Source: Virgibacillus salarius
GTDB lineage: Bacteria; Bacillota; Bacilli; Bacillales; Amphibacillaceae
Length of the DNA stretch: 38,997 nt
Direction: 5' to 3'
NCBI RefSeq assembly: GCF_039521925.1
Contig: NZ_BAAACY010000171.1
Span: 1 to 38,997 of the forward strand
The notes below the pieces were generated by a model that was not told the origin of the DNA, did not search any database, and saw only the letters and a program-made list of their open reading frames with translations. This document shows positions 1 to 8,013 of this stretch, piece by piece. Position 1 is the stretch's first letter. Each line of letters starts with the position of its first letter. The position numbers were made by a program, and so were the translations under genes.

Positions 1-45
1 AATAGCTACTAGAGGAAGCGTAAATCGGAGCATTTAGTGATAAGG

Positions 46-73
46 ACTGAGCGAATTTTGCTCAGTTTTTCTT
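46..73 (+). terminator. Rho-independent terminator of an upstream gene
   Basis: A 7-bp stem (ACTGAGC at 46-52 with GCTCAGT at 60-66) is followed by a T-rich tail. It ends a gene lying left of the window; in B. subtilis that neighbour is hemL, but no coding sequence for it is visible here. Confidence 0.75.
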
Positions 74-148
74 ATTAAAAGGGCAGTGTAATAACAAAAG
101 TCTGTTCATAAACATTATTGTATGGATTTATCTAAATTTATATAGGAA

Positions 149-178
149 GCATATCCGAATAAAACTGTTCATATAGAT
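149..178 (+). promoter_or_regulatory. Candidate SigE promoter of spoVID
   Basis: GCATATC (149-155) and CATATAGAT (170-178), 14 bases apart, resemble the SigE -35 (ATA core) and -10 (CATA-) boxes. SigE control would fit the mother-cell role of SpoVID. This rests on pattern match only. Confidence 0.4.
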
Positions 179-229
179 AATTAAGACATATAATCATATG
201 CCGTGGATATGCTGAAAGGAGGAAGAGAA

Positions 230-1351
230 TTGTCTAAGGATCGACCGGTTTTCAGTTTTGAGCTGAATGAAACGCTCTATTTTGAAAAAGGACAGGAAGT
301 TAATGAAATGAGAGGAGTTTCGCTAGAGCCGGATATTTCCATACATTCATTTAATGAGTATATTTCCATAAGAGGTGTAATTGAGCTTAAAGGAGATTAT
401 CAAAAAACCATTCAGGAGGCAGAAGAATCGATTGAAACAGAAAACTTGCAATCGAAACGATATGTAGAGGTGGTTGAAGATTTAGATGAAGATATAGCAG
501 CTTTTTCACACCGTTTTCCTGTGGAAATTTCTGTGCCGGCAAACAGAGTTGCAGATTTAAACGACGTAAGTGTCTTTATTCAAACTTTTGATTATGAACT
601 TCCTAACCCGTCATTGTTCCGCTTGTATTCAACAATTGAAATACACGGTGTCAATGAAAGTGAACAAGTTGAGGAGACAGTTACAGAAAGGGATGCATAC
701 ACTTCTGACTGGGGAAATGATGCGGAGAATAATGAAGAGGCAGATAGTTTTCAATTCGAAATCAAAGACCCTGAAGAAAATGAATCCATCAATGATCATT
801 TGGCACCACCCGATTTACCGATACTTTCTGCTGAACGAGAGGAATCAGAACAAGTGGTGGAAGATAGAGAAGAAGAGTCACAAGAAGTAGAAATAGAAGC
901 TTCGATAGAACAGAAGACAAATGATACGGAAAAAGCAGGGCAGGAAGAGGATGACAGGTGGAAATATAAAGAATCAAAATCATTAGCAGAATTCTTTGGA
1001 ACTGACTCACCTGAAGAATCCTCCTCCCATGATGAAGAGGTGGAAGTGGATGATACATCAGATGATTGGCTGGAATCATCGCACACTCCCGAAATTCATG
1101 AAAGCTCTGATAATCGTGATACAACAGATCAAGTACAAGATGTTGGCTACTTATCTGATATGTTTAGGGAATCTGATGTGGATCAATTTGCTCGTATGAG
1201 ACTCTGTATTGTTCAAGAGAAGGATACGATAGATTCTATTGCAGAACGTTATCAAATTTCGGCGTTACAATTAATAAAACAAAACCAGTTAGATGATGAC
1301 TATGATGTGACAGAAGGTCAGTTATTATATATTCCATATAAGAAAAAATAA
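230..1351 (+). CDS. spoVID: Stage VI sporulation protein D, spore coat morphogen
   Basis: 373-residue homologue of SpoVID, the mother-cell protein that drives encasement of the forespore by the coat and interacts with SafA and SpoIVA. The N-terminal ~140 residues form the conserved beta-rich region (FSFELNETLYFEKGQEV near the start). A long, very acidic, low-complexity linker follows (about residues 150-315). A C-terminal LysM domain covers about 325-371, ending LLYIPYKKK. The protein is clearly shorter than the 575-residue B. subtilis protein, mainly in the linker. The TTG at 230 is preferred over the in-frame GTG at 203 because AAAGGAGGA (215-223) sits six bases upstream of it and the product then begins like family members. 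ysxE follows directly, as in B. subtilis. Confidence 0.9.
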   Translation: MSKDRPVFSFELNETLYFEKGQEVNEMRGVSLEPDISIHSFNEYISIRGVIELKGDYQKTIQEAEESIETENLQSKRYVEVVEDLDEDIAAFSHRFPVEISVPANRVADLNDVSVFIQTFDYELPNPSLFRLYSTIEIHGVNESEQVEETVTERDAYTSDWGNDAENNEEADSFQFEIKDPEENESINDHLAPPDLPILSAEREESEQVVEDREEESQEVEIEASIEQKTNDTEKAGQEEDDRWKYKESKSLAEFFGTDSPEESSSHDEEVEVDDTSDDWLESSHTPEIHESSDNRDTTDQVQDVGYLSDMFRESDVDQFARMRLCIVQEKDTIDSIAERYQISALQLIKQNQLDDDYDVTEGQLLYIPYKKK

Positions 1352-1357
1352 ATGCTG

Positions 1358-1384
1358 CCCCTTGCGATTAAGTCAAGGGGTTTT
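1358..1384 (+). terminator. Hairpin between spoVID and ysxE
   Basis: CCCCTTG (1358-1364) pairs with CAAGGGG (1374-1380), followed by only four T. It is probably a weak or attenuating terminator, since the downstream ysxE begins 26 bases later with no obvious promoter of its own. Confidence 0.5.
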
Positions 1385-1409
1385 CCAGTATTAGGTGGTG
1401 AACGAAAAA

Positions 1410-2420
1410 GTGGATGACTTAAAGGCTGTGCTACATGCCTATTCGGTGCAACCTTTTTACATAGAAAATGAAACTGAAAAATTATATAAGGTACAAGATG
1501 GCCAGCAACAGTTTGCGTTAAAGCAAAGTCAGCTTTCACCTGATGATATGGCTATGTGGGAGAACGTATATCAGGAGGCATATACGCAAAACCTTCATAC
1601 GATTCTTCCTGTTTTTTTAACAAGAGAAGGGAATATTTATGAAATCTATGAAGGAACGGTTTATTATTTATCTCCTTGGAGAGGGAATGCCCTTTCATCT
1701 TTTGATAAATATACGATAGGAAACTTTTATCGTCATCTTGGTCATATACATGTGAAGACAAAGAGAACTCGAACTGTAGACACAGATTCATTCGTACAGA
1801 ACTTTCGGGGGTATCAGAAGCAATGTGAAGCACTTCAAAAGAAATTGTTGTTTTTTGTGGAACAATTTGAAGCTAAACACTATATGTCTCCCTTTGAACT
1901 TCTCGTTTGTACACATTTTCGTGACATCGATTTTAGTTTACAAGAATCCAATCGAAGAATTGACCAGTTGATAAATGAGCAGGAGCAGCAAGAACAGTGG
2001 AATTATAGCTTGTGTCATGGTAATTTGAATTCCTCACATGTTATCGTATCACCGGAGCAGATGTATCTTATAAATTGGGATAAGGCGCGATACGAATATG
2101 CCCCATTCGATTTATCCCAATTCTATAAATCTGAAACGGTGCATTATGATGCTCCTGTTGACCTTTTCTTAGATGAATTTGATAGCTATATGAATGAAAA
2201 TAAACTAACGAATAAAGAACTATATATGTTAATTATACAGGTTCTCGACCCTGCTCCATATATACAGTTAGTAGAAGAGCATGATCAATCATCAAAAACA
2301 ATGATTGATCAAATTATACCATTACAACACATATTTAGAAGAATACTATTTGGTCTACGCTTGTCAGCATATGTGGAAAAAGAATACGATACCCTTGATT
2401 TGGACGATTTAGAAAGCTAA
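1410..2420 (+). CDS. ysxE: Spore coat protein YsxE, CotS/APH-like pseudokinase
   Basis: 336-residue member of the YsxE branch of the CotS-like family, which has an aminoglycoside-phosphotransferase-like fold and is found in the spore coat. The Brenner motif normally read as HGDxxxxN is HGNLNSSH here (residues 203-210). The catalytic Asp is Asn and the metal-binding Asn is His, although a downstream INWD resembles the second metal site. I infer that the protein is not an active kinase. The GTG at 1410 is chosen because AGGTGGTG (1393-1400) lies nine bases upstream; earlier GTGs at 1395 and 1398 fall inside that ribosome binding site. It is probably co-transcribed with spoVID. Its stop overlaps the 3' end of the convergent small gene by four bases. 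Confidence 0.85.
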   Translation: MDDLKAVLHAYSVQPFYIENETEKLYKVQDGQQQFALKQSQLSPDDMAMWENVYQEAYTQNLHTILPVFLTREGNIYEIYEGTVYYLSPWRGNALSSFDKYTIGNFYRHLGHIHVKTKRTRTVDTDSFVQNFRGYQKQCEALQKKLLFFVEQFEAKHYMSPFELLVCTHFRDIDFSLQESNRRIDQLINEQEQQEQWNYSLCHGNLNSSHVIVSPEQMYLINWDKARYEYAPFDLSQFYKSETVHYDAPVDLFLDEFDSYMNENKLTNKELYMLIIQVLDPAPYIQLVEEHDQSSKTMIDQIIPLQHIFRRILFGLRLSAYVEKEYDTLDLDDLES

Positions 2421-2605
2421 ATCCATTCCAAATAAAAGGCGATAAATATACCTACGATTAAGCCTAATAAAAATACATCAAAGGTTGTAGGGAAGAACAA
2501 TGTACGTATTAATTGGAAAATTAATATTGGCAAGGTAACTCTTTCGATAACAATAATACAGGTTCTAGCCCATGGAGGGAGTCGATAACGGTAATATCGT
2601 GCCAC
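2417..2605 (-). CDS. Small conserved-looking membrane protein
   Basis: 62-residue basic protein on the minus strand between ysxE and valS. It begins MARYYRYRLPPWAR, followed by one or two hydrophobic segments (about residues 18-35 and 43-60) and ends FYLEWI. The GTG at 2605 is preferred over the GTG at 2614 because AGGTGA then lies five bases upstream. B. subtilis also has a small gene (yszA) near this place; I suspect but cannot show that this is its counterpart. The function is unknown. Its 3' end overlaps the ysxE stop by four bases in convergent orientation. Confidence 0.6.
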   Translation of the reverse strand: MARYYRYRLPPWARTCIIVIERVTLPILIFQLIRTLFFPTTFDVFLLGLIVGIFIAFYLEWI

Positions 2606-2701
2606 CGTTTTCACCTCGCTTTCGAAACGCTAAGTTTTTTTGTGATTGTTCTATATACTATGTATAGATATCATGTATTTGTGCAAAACTGGTAAAAATA
2701 G

Positions 2702-2730
2702 TTGACGAAATGACTTATACTATATAAAAT
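2702..2730 (+). promoter_or_regulatory. SigA promoter of the valS T-box transcript
   Basis: TTGACG (2702-2707) and TAAAAT (2725-2730) are separated by 17 bases, close to the SigA consensus, just upstream of the T-box leader. Confidence 0.6.
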
Positions 2731-2739
2731 AAAGCTATT

Positions 2740-3020
2740 ACTTGAAAATGCGCTGAATGGGAAGAGTACAAGATAATTGCCAAAGAAGAGAGGGAAATCA
2801 GTGGCTGAAAATTTCCTTGGTAAGATTATGTTGGAAGGTCGCCCGTGATGCAGCTTCTTTGAACACATGCTAAAAAGCATAAGTAGAAGAAGCCGGTAAC
2901 CGTTTAGTTACCGTTATCAATGAATGAAGTGTGCACAGCTCCAATGGAGCGTGTAAACAAAGGTGGTACCACGGAAAGTATGCCCTTTTCGTCCTTTAAG
3001 TAGGATGAAAAGGGCTTTTT
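2740..3020 (+). promoter_or_regulatory. T-box riboswitch of valS (specifier GUC)
   Basis: The leader carries the classical T-box parts. An AGTA internal-loop motif lies near 2765. The likely specifier codon is GTC (valine) at 2838-2840, after GAAG. The T-box sequence AAAGGTGGTACCACGGAA (2959-2976) contains TGGT, able to pair with the ACCA end of tRNA-Val. A strong terminator follows (2982-2995 pairing with 3002-3015, then five T). Uncharged tRNA-Val should stabilise the antiterminator and allow valS transcription. The leader's left boundary is approximate. Confidence 0.9.
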
Positions 3021-3048
3021 GTCGTAGCAAACAGTTATAGGAGGCGTT

Positions 3049-5700
3049 ATGATGAGTGAAAAGGAAACAAAAACTTCCCTCTCGGCAAAATATAATCCCA
3101 AGGAAGTAGAACAGGGTAGGTATCAATTTTGGTTGGAAGGAAAGTATTTTGAAGCAACCAATGATCCGGAAAAAGAGCCATATTCAATTGTTATTCCACC
3201 ACCAAATGTAACCGGAAGATTGCATCTAGGCCATGCATGGGATACAACTATGCAGGATACGATTTCACGTATGAAACGAATGCAAGGGTATGATGTCCTG
3301 TGGCTACCCGGTATGGATCATGCAGGTATTGCAACACAGGCTAAAGTAGAAGCCAAATTGAAAGAACAAGGAACAAATCGCTATGAACTAGGTAGAGAAA
3401 AATTTTTAGCAAAAGCTTGGGAATGGAAAGGAGAATATGCCGATTTCATTCGTTCCCAATGGGAGAAATTAGGACTGGGCTTAGACTATTCGCGCGAGCG
3501 GTTTACGCTTGATGATGGATTATCTGATGCTGTAAAAGAGGTATTTGTAAAGCTATACGAAAAAGGACTTATTTACCGTGGAGAGTATATTATTAATTGG
3601 GATCCACAAACCAAAACTGCTCTTTCCGATATTGAAGTTATTTATGAAGAAATTAATGGTAAGTTTTACCATATGCGTTACCCAATAAAAGACAGTGAAG
3701 AAACCATTGAGATTGCCACTACACGTCCGGAGACGATGTTAGGAGACACGGCCGTTGCTGTTCATCCAAACGATGAGCGCTACGTTCATTTAATTGGGAA
3801 AAAAGTGACCCTACCAATTGTTGGCAGGGAAATAGAGATTGTTGCAGATGAATATGTAGATATGGAGTTTGGTTCCGGTGCCGTCAAAATAACTCCTGCA
3901 CATGATCCAAACGATTTTGAAATTGGTAATCGACATAACCTAGAGCGTGTATTAGTTATGAATGAAGATGGCACTATGAATGAAAATGCGGGAAGTTATG
4001 AAGGTTTAGATCGATTTGAGTGCAGAAGGCAGATTGTTAAAGACCTTCAAGACCAGGGTATTCTTTTTGAAATTGAAGATCATACGCATCAAGTTGGGCA
4101 TTCTGAACGAAGCGGTGCAGTGGTAGAGCCGTATTTATCCACTCAATGGTTTGTTAATATGCAGCCATTAGCAGATGCTGCTATTGATTTACAGCAACAA
4201 GAGGATAAAGTGAATTTCGTTCCAAAGCGATTTGAACGGACGTATCTTAATTGGATGGAAAATATACGTGATTGGTGTATTTCTCGCCAGCTTTGGTGGG
4301 GGCATCGGATTCCTGCTTGGTATCATAAGGAAACAAATGAAATCTATGTTGGGAAGGAAGCACCTGAGGACTTAGAAAATTGGGAGCAGGATGAGGACGT
4401 TTTAGATACTTGGTTTTCATCTGCCTTATGGCCTTTTTCGACAATGGGATGGCCGGATACGAATGCAGAGGACTTTAAACGTTATTTCCCTACAGGAGTT
4501 CTTGTTACTGGGTATGATATTATATTCTTCTGGGTAGCAAGGATGATCTTTCAATCAAAGCAATTCACAAATCAAAAACCATTTGAAGATGTGTTAATTC
4601 ATGGTTTAATTCGGGATGCTGAAGGGAGAAAGATGAGTAAGTCACTAGGTAATGGTGTTGATCCGATGGATGTAATTGAGAAATATGGCGCTGATTCGTT
4701 GCGTTACTTCTTACTTACTGGTTCAACCCCAGGGCAGGATTTACGCTTCCATTGGGAAAAGGTAGAAGCTACTTGGAATTTCGCAAATAAGGTTTGGAAT
4801 GCTTCGCGATTCTCTTTAATGAACTTAGATGGATTCACCTATGAAGATATAGATTTATCTGGTGAGAAATCCCTTGCCGATAAGTGGATTCTTACACGGT
4901 TAAATGAAACGATTGAGCAGGTTACCAAGAATACCGATAAATACGAGTTTGGAGAAGCTGGACGTCATCTCTATAACTTTATTTGGGATGAATTGTGTGA
5001 CTGGTATATCGAGATGGCTAAGCTACCATTGTATGGCGAAGATGATGTGAAGAAGAAGATGACGCAGTCAGTACTTGCTCATGTATTAGATCAAACCATG
5101 CGAATGTTGCATCCATATATGCCATTCATCACAGAGGAAATTTGGCAACAGCTTCCTCATCAAGGAGACTCTATTACCATTGCTACATGGCCAGAAGTAA
5201 ACCAAGCATTTCATGACGAAAAAGCATCTCAAGAAATGAAACGACTTGTATCAATTATTAAATCAGTTCGTAACATTCGAGCGGAAGTAGATACACCGAT
5301 GTCAAAACAAATTAACATATTGATTCAAGCAGAGAATCAGAAGATCGTTGATGAATTAGAGAAACATCGTGATTATTTGGAACGCTTCTGTAATCCAAAT
5401 AAGCTTATTATTGCAACAAATATTTCAGTTCCTGAAAAAGCAATGTCTGCTGTAGTTACTGGTGCAGAACTTTATTTCCCACTTGAGGGATTAATTGATT
5501 TTAATAAAGAGATTGATCGCTTAGAAAAAGAATTAACGAAGTGGACAAAAGAAGTTGAACGTGTGCAGAAAAAGCTTGGTAATCAAGGATTTGTAAATAA
5601 AGCACCACAGGCCGTTGTAGAAGAAGAGAGACAAAAAGAGAAGGATTATCTTAATAAACAAGCAAAAGTTAGAGCAAGGCTCGAAGAACTAAAAGGTTAA
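3049..5700 (+). CDS. valS: Valyl-tRNA synthetase
   Basis: 883-residue class Ia aminoacyl-tRNA synthetase that charges tRNA-Val in the cytoplasm, full length for the family. The HIGH motif is HLGH at residues 59-62 and the KMSKS loop is at 528-532. The editing (CP1) domain lies between them, an anticodon-binding domain follows (about 620-770), and a C-terminal coiled coil rich in Lys/Glu (about 815-883) clamps the tRNA. AGGAGG (3039-3044) precedes two adjacent ATGs (3049 and 3052); either could start. Expression is controlled by the upstream T-box. In B. subtilis folC follows directly; here about 2.3 kb of repeat and ATP-grasp genes intervene. Confidence 0.97.
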   Translation: MMSEKETKTSLSAKYNPKEVEQGRYQFWLEGKYFEATNDPEKEPYSIVIPPPNVTGRLHLGHAWDTTMQDTISRMKRMQGYDVLWLPGMDHAGIATQAKVEAKLKEQGTNRYELGREKFLAKAWEWKGEYADFIRSQWEKLGLGLDYSRERFTLDDGLSDAVKEVFVKLYEKGLIYRGEYIINWDPQTKTALSDIEVIYEEINGKFYHMRYPIKDSEETIEIATTRPETMLGDTAVAVHPNDERYVHLIGKKVTLPIVGREIEIVADEYVDMEFGSGAVKITPAHDPNDFEIGNRHNLERVLVMNEDGTMNENAGSYEGLDRFECRRQIVKDLQDQGILFEIEDHTHQVGHSERSGAVVEPYLSTQWFVNMQPLADAAIDLQQQEDKVNFVPKRFERTYLNWMENIRDWCISRQLWWGHRIPAWYHKETNEIYVGKEAPEDLENWEQDEDVLDTWFSSALWPFSTMGWPDTNAEDFKRYFPTGVLVTGYDIIFFWVARMIFQSKQFTNQKPFEDVLIHGLIRDAEGRKMSKSLGNGVDPMDVIEKYGADSLRYFLLTGSTPGQDLRFHWEKVEATWNFANKVWNASRFSLMNLDGFTYEDIDLSGEKSLADKWILTRLNETIEQVTKNTDKYEFGEAGRHLYNFIWDELCDWYIEMAKLPLYGEDDVKKKMTQSVLAHVLDQTMRMLHPYMPFITEEIWQQLPHQGDSITIATWPEVNQAFHDEKASQEMKRLVSIIKSVRNIRAEVDTPMSKQINILIQAENQKIVDELEKHRDYLERFCNPNKLIIATNISVPEKAMSAVVTGAELYFPLEGLIDFNKEIDRLEKELTKWTKEVERVQKKLGNQGFVNKAPQAVVEEERQKEKDYLNKQAKVRARLEELKG

Positions 5701-5880
5701 ACTATTTCTTTGTGGATAAAATGTAACTTAAATACCATTTTCAAATCCGAAGAAATAGCAGGAATAAAGCTATAAAAGACTGGCTTTATAGCAAATGTTG
5801 GAGAGAATCTTCATACAGCGAATGAAAAATATATAGACAGTTTCAGTCACAGTTAATATCCGCAGTTTAGAACCAGCTAA

Positions 5881-5933
5881 AGCCGAACTAATTCGAATGC
5901 TAACCAAAAAACATTTCGAATCATAGTTCGGCT
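5881..5933 (+). terminator. Long hairpin, probable valS terminator
   Basis: AGCCGAACTA plus TTCGAATG (5881-5899) pairs with CATTTCGAA plus TAGTTCGGCT (5912-5933), giving about 18 base pairs with a small bulge. No clean T-tract follows, so termination is inferred from its place 180 bases after valS. Confidence 0.45.
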
Positions 5934-5996
5934 TTGCTTAGGTTTATCAAAGCTGGCTAGTTTTCTTTTTGTCTAGGAAACCCATGTGGATAAATA

Positions 5997-6163
5997 TGGG
6001 CGTGTTGAGCCTCGTTAAGCTCCAGCGCCCAGAAACTAGGCGACTTCACGAATTAACCTATGATAGATTATCATCGGCTCACAAGCTCACCTTGATTCCT
6101 TTATCACCGTTAAATCCCTACATTCGCTACGTTTCTAATCAGGCGATTGCGCTTTCGTTCTAA
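5997..6163 (+). repeat. Dispersed repeat family A, copy 1
   Basis: It shares ATGGGCGTGTTGAGCC, the CCAGCG-CCAGAAAC block, GACTTCACGAAT and the closing TTGCGCTTT block with 30497-30596. AGAAAC (6031-6036) and GTTTCT (6131-6136), with flanking AGCGCC/GGCG bases, form the terminal stem. Compared with copy 2 it carries roughly 75 extra bases in the loop. Similar GC-rich-ended intergenic repeats are common in Bacillaceae. Confidence 0.7.
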
Positions 6164-6178
6164 GTATGTCGATTAGAT

Positions 6179-7045
6179 CTAATCTATATTATTCGATATC
6201 TTTCGTCTAATATAAGTCATATACGTTCGCAAAATATTGATATCACTAACTTTACTTAATGTCCGTGAGCCGACGATATCCTCAATTTCATTAAATAGGA
6301 GTTCTCCATTATAACTGATCAAAAAATCAATACCTACCATACCAAAATCAAAGTGATTAACAATTGATTGAATCATAGAACGTTCCTTATCACTCAAGTC
6401 ATATAAGCTAGCAGAGCCTCCGAGTTTAAAATTGGCACGAAAGTCTTTGTCGTTTTCCCGTTTTACAGCTGCAATAATTTCCTTTCCTACTATAAAGACA
6501 CGAATGTCTTTTCCATGCTCTACCGTACTAGGTTGAACAATAAGCTCCGTATTAGCTAATACTTGGCTAATGGAGGTATATTGTTGATCGTTTTCAATTA
6601 AAAAAACTTGTTTTCCGCCTCTTCCTGCTGTTTCCTTGATGATAAAAGGATAGGCTAATGGAGGGGTATCTGTTAAATACTGCTTCTTCGAGTAAAGGGT
6701 ATCTACCATTGGGATACGTAAATTGTGCATATGATGATGCGTTAACGCCTTATCATTACAAATTCTTGAAATAGAAGATGAATTAAAAACAGTAATATCA
6801 CATGCCTCTAAATGAAGGCTAAGCAATGGGTCAATAGTTCGAACAATAGCAAATTCAGGCTTTGTAATGGGAAATCCATTTACTCGCACGGTGCGTGCAT
6901 TATTAATAATTCCTGCTGTTATATCTTCTCTTATTATGAGTTCTAATTGAATAGATTGATACGATGCTTCTTTGATAAACCAATTTATATAGGATTGGTT
7001 TACGTCAATGTCCTTTTTACTGTAGATTAACCAACCTTTACTCAT
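6179..7045 (-). CDS. RimK-like ATP-grasp protein, second of a pair
   Basis: 288-residue ATP-grasp-family protein related to RimK-type carboxylate-amine ligases, which join an amine or amino acid to an ATP-activated carboxylate. Visible ATP-grasp elements include FIIKETAGRGGKQVF (nucleotide-binding lysine and glycine-rich loop), the HGKDIRVFIVG strand, and FNEIEDIVGSRTL, where the metal-binding Glu/Asn pair usually lies. In family terms the latter is less typical than in its partner. The ATG directly follows the partner's stop (TAAATG), so translation is probably coupled. The substrate is unknown. A cyanophycin/glutamate-type ligase or a peptide-modifying enzyme are possibilities, and no precursor gene was seen beside it. 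Confidence 0.8.
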   Translation of the reverse strand: MSKGWLIYSKKDIDVNQSYINWFIKEASYQSIQLELIIREDITAGIINNARTVRVNGFPITKPEFAIVRTIDPLLSLHLEACDITVFNSSSISRICNDKALTHHHMHNLRIPMVDTLYSKKQYLTDTPPLAYPFIIKETAGRGGKQVFLIENDQQYTSISQVLANTELIVQPSTVEHGKDIRVFIVGKEIIAAVKRENDKDFRANFKLGGSASLYDLSDKERSMIQSIVNHFDFGMVGIDFLISYNGELLFNEIEDIVGSRTLSKVSDINILRTYMTYIRRKISNNID

Positions 7046-7951
7046 TTACTTGCCTCCATTGTCACCACATGACTTGTAAATATAATCGATAATATAATCT
7101 GCTACATTAATGTTCGTACAATCATATATATTACGGATATGTGCATTTGAATTAATCTCACAAATAATGGGAGATTGATCAGGGCCAAATAACAAATCGA
7201 CACCAGCAAAATCTGCTCCAATCGCTTTTGTGGCAGCAACTGCTATCTTCGTTTCATATTCAGACGGCTCATAGGCTTCCATTGATCCTCCTGCTGATAC
7301 ATTAGCACGAAAATCATTTACTGCCTGCCTTCTCATCGCCGCCACCACGTGATTACCTACTACGTGTAGTCGCAAATCCTTTCCGTAACTTGTAGAGATA
7401 AATTCTTGAAACATATATGGCTTTCCATCTATTTGCTGAAGTCTATGTAATAATTGCTCTTTGGTTTCGATCAGATACACTTGTTGACCGAATGACCCGA
7501 AGGCTTCCTTCACAATCATAGGAAAACCAAATGTATCAACTGCTGTCTGCATCACCGACTCAGTTGGTTCCTCAGAAAAAAATGTCTTTGGTGCAATAAT
7601 GGTTCTAGGAATAGGTAGCTTCTTTATTGCTAACTGTTGATATGTTGCAATTTTATCATCACTCACAGCTATTGCTTCTGCTCGATTAAAGACTCGTAAG
7701 CCGAGTAATTCGAGCTGCCTTGCTAAATAAACATCTTTATCCGCAAATAAAACATAATTCGGTAATGGTACACGCTCGTCTTTTAATAAACTAAGATTCT
7801 CTGTATTAAGATATGACAATAATTCGCTATTCTTATATATAGTTGCTGTACCACCTTTTCGAATGGCTGCTCGTTGAATCCATTCGGCAAAGTCAAGAAA
7901 CTTCTTTCCAGGTAAACTTCCATTGTAAATTATCCAGCCGTGTAACTGCAT
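7046..7951 (-). CDS. RimK-like ATP-grasp ligase, first of a pair
   Basis: 301-residue ATP-grasp protein of the RimK/LysX type. It shows the expected order: a pre-ATP-grasp N-terminal domain (about 1-105), FPMIVKEAFGSFGQQVY, the FQEFI linker, GKDLRLHVVGNHVVAAMRR, FRANVSAGG, then GVDLLFG and ICEINSNAHIRN with the metal ligands Glu and Asn. An intact set of motifs suggests an active ligase. The start ATG at 7951 has AAAGGAC nine bases upstream on the minus strand. The gene is divergent from folC (about 60 bases between starts) and followed at once by the second ATP-grasp gene. The pair interrupts the valS-folC order of B. subtilis, which suggests insertion. The substrate is unknown. Confidence 0.85.
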   Translation of the reverse strand: MQLHGWIIYNGSLPGKKFLDFAEWIQRAAIRKGGTATIYKNSELLSYLNTENLSLLKDERVPLPNYVLFADKDVYLARQLELLGLRVFNRAEAIAVSDDKIATYQQLAIKKLPIPRTIIAPKTFFSEEPTESVMQTAVDTFGFPMIVKEAFGSFGQQVYLIETKEQLLHRLQQIDGKPYMFQEFISTSYGKDLRLHVVGNHVVAAMRRQAVNDFRANVSAGGSMEAYEPSEYETKIAVAATKAIGADFAGVDLLFGPDQSPIICEINSNAHIRNIYDCTNINVADYIIDYIYKSCGDNGGK

Positions 7952-8013
7952 GTTTATTTGTCCTTTCTGCTATACTGTTATAGGTAAATTTATTTCATGA
8001 GAGTGGTGTGCTT

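Larger units (their letters stand above)
5701..6178. other. Intergenic region after valS: hairpins and a dispersed repeat
   Basis: No gene is supported here. The region holds a short hairpin (GCTATAAA 5769-5776 with TTTATAGC 5785-5792), a long imperfect hairpin (5881-5933) and, from 5997, a copy of a dispersed repeat also found near 30499. A 64-codon open frame across 5969-6163 lies in the repeat and looks fortuitous. Confidence 0.7.

Noticed and set aside
796..1086. Long antisense serine-rich frames inside spoVID
   Set aside because: They are shadows of the acidic low-complexity linker of spoVID on the other strand.
5969..6163. 64-codon frame downstream of valS
   Set aside because: It lies mostly in the family A repeat and has no ribosome binding site.
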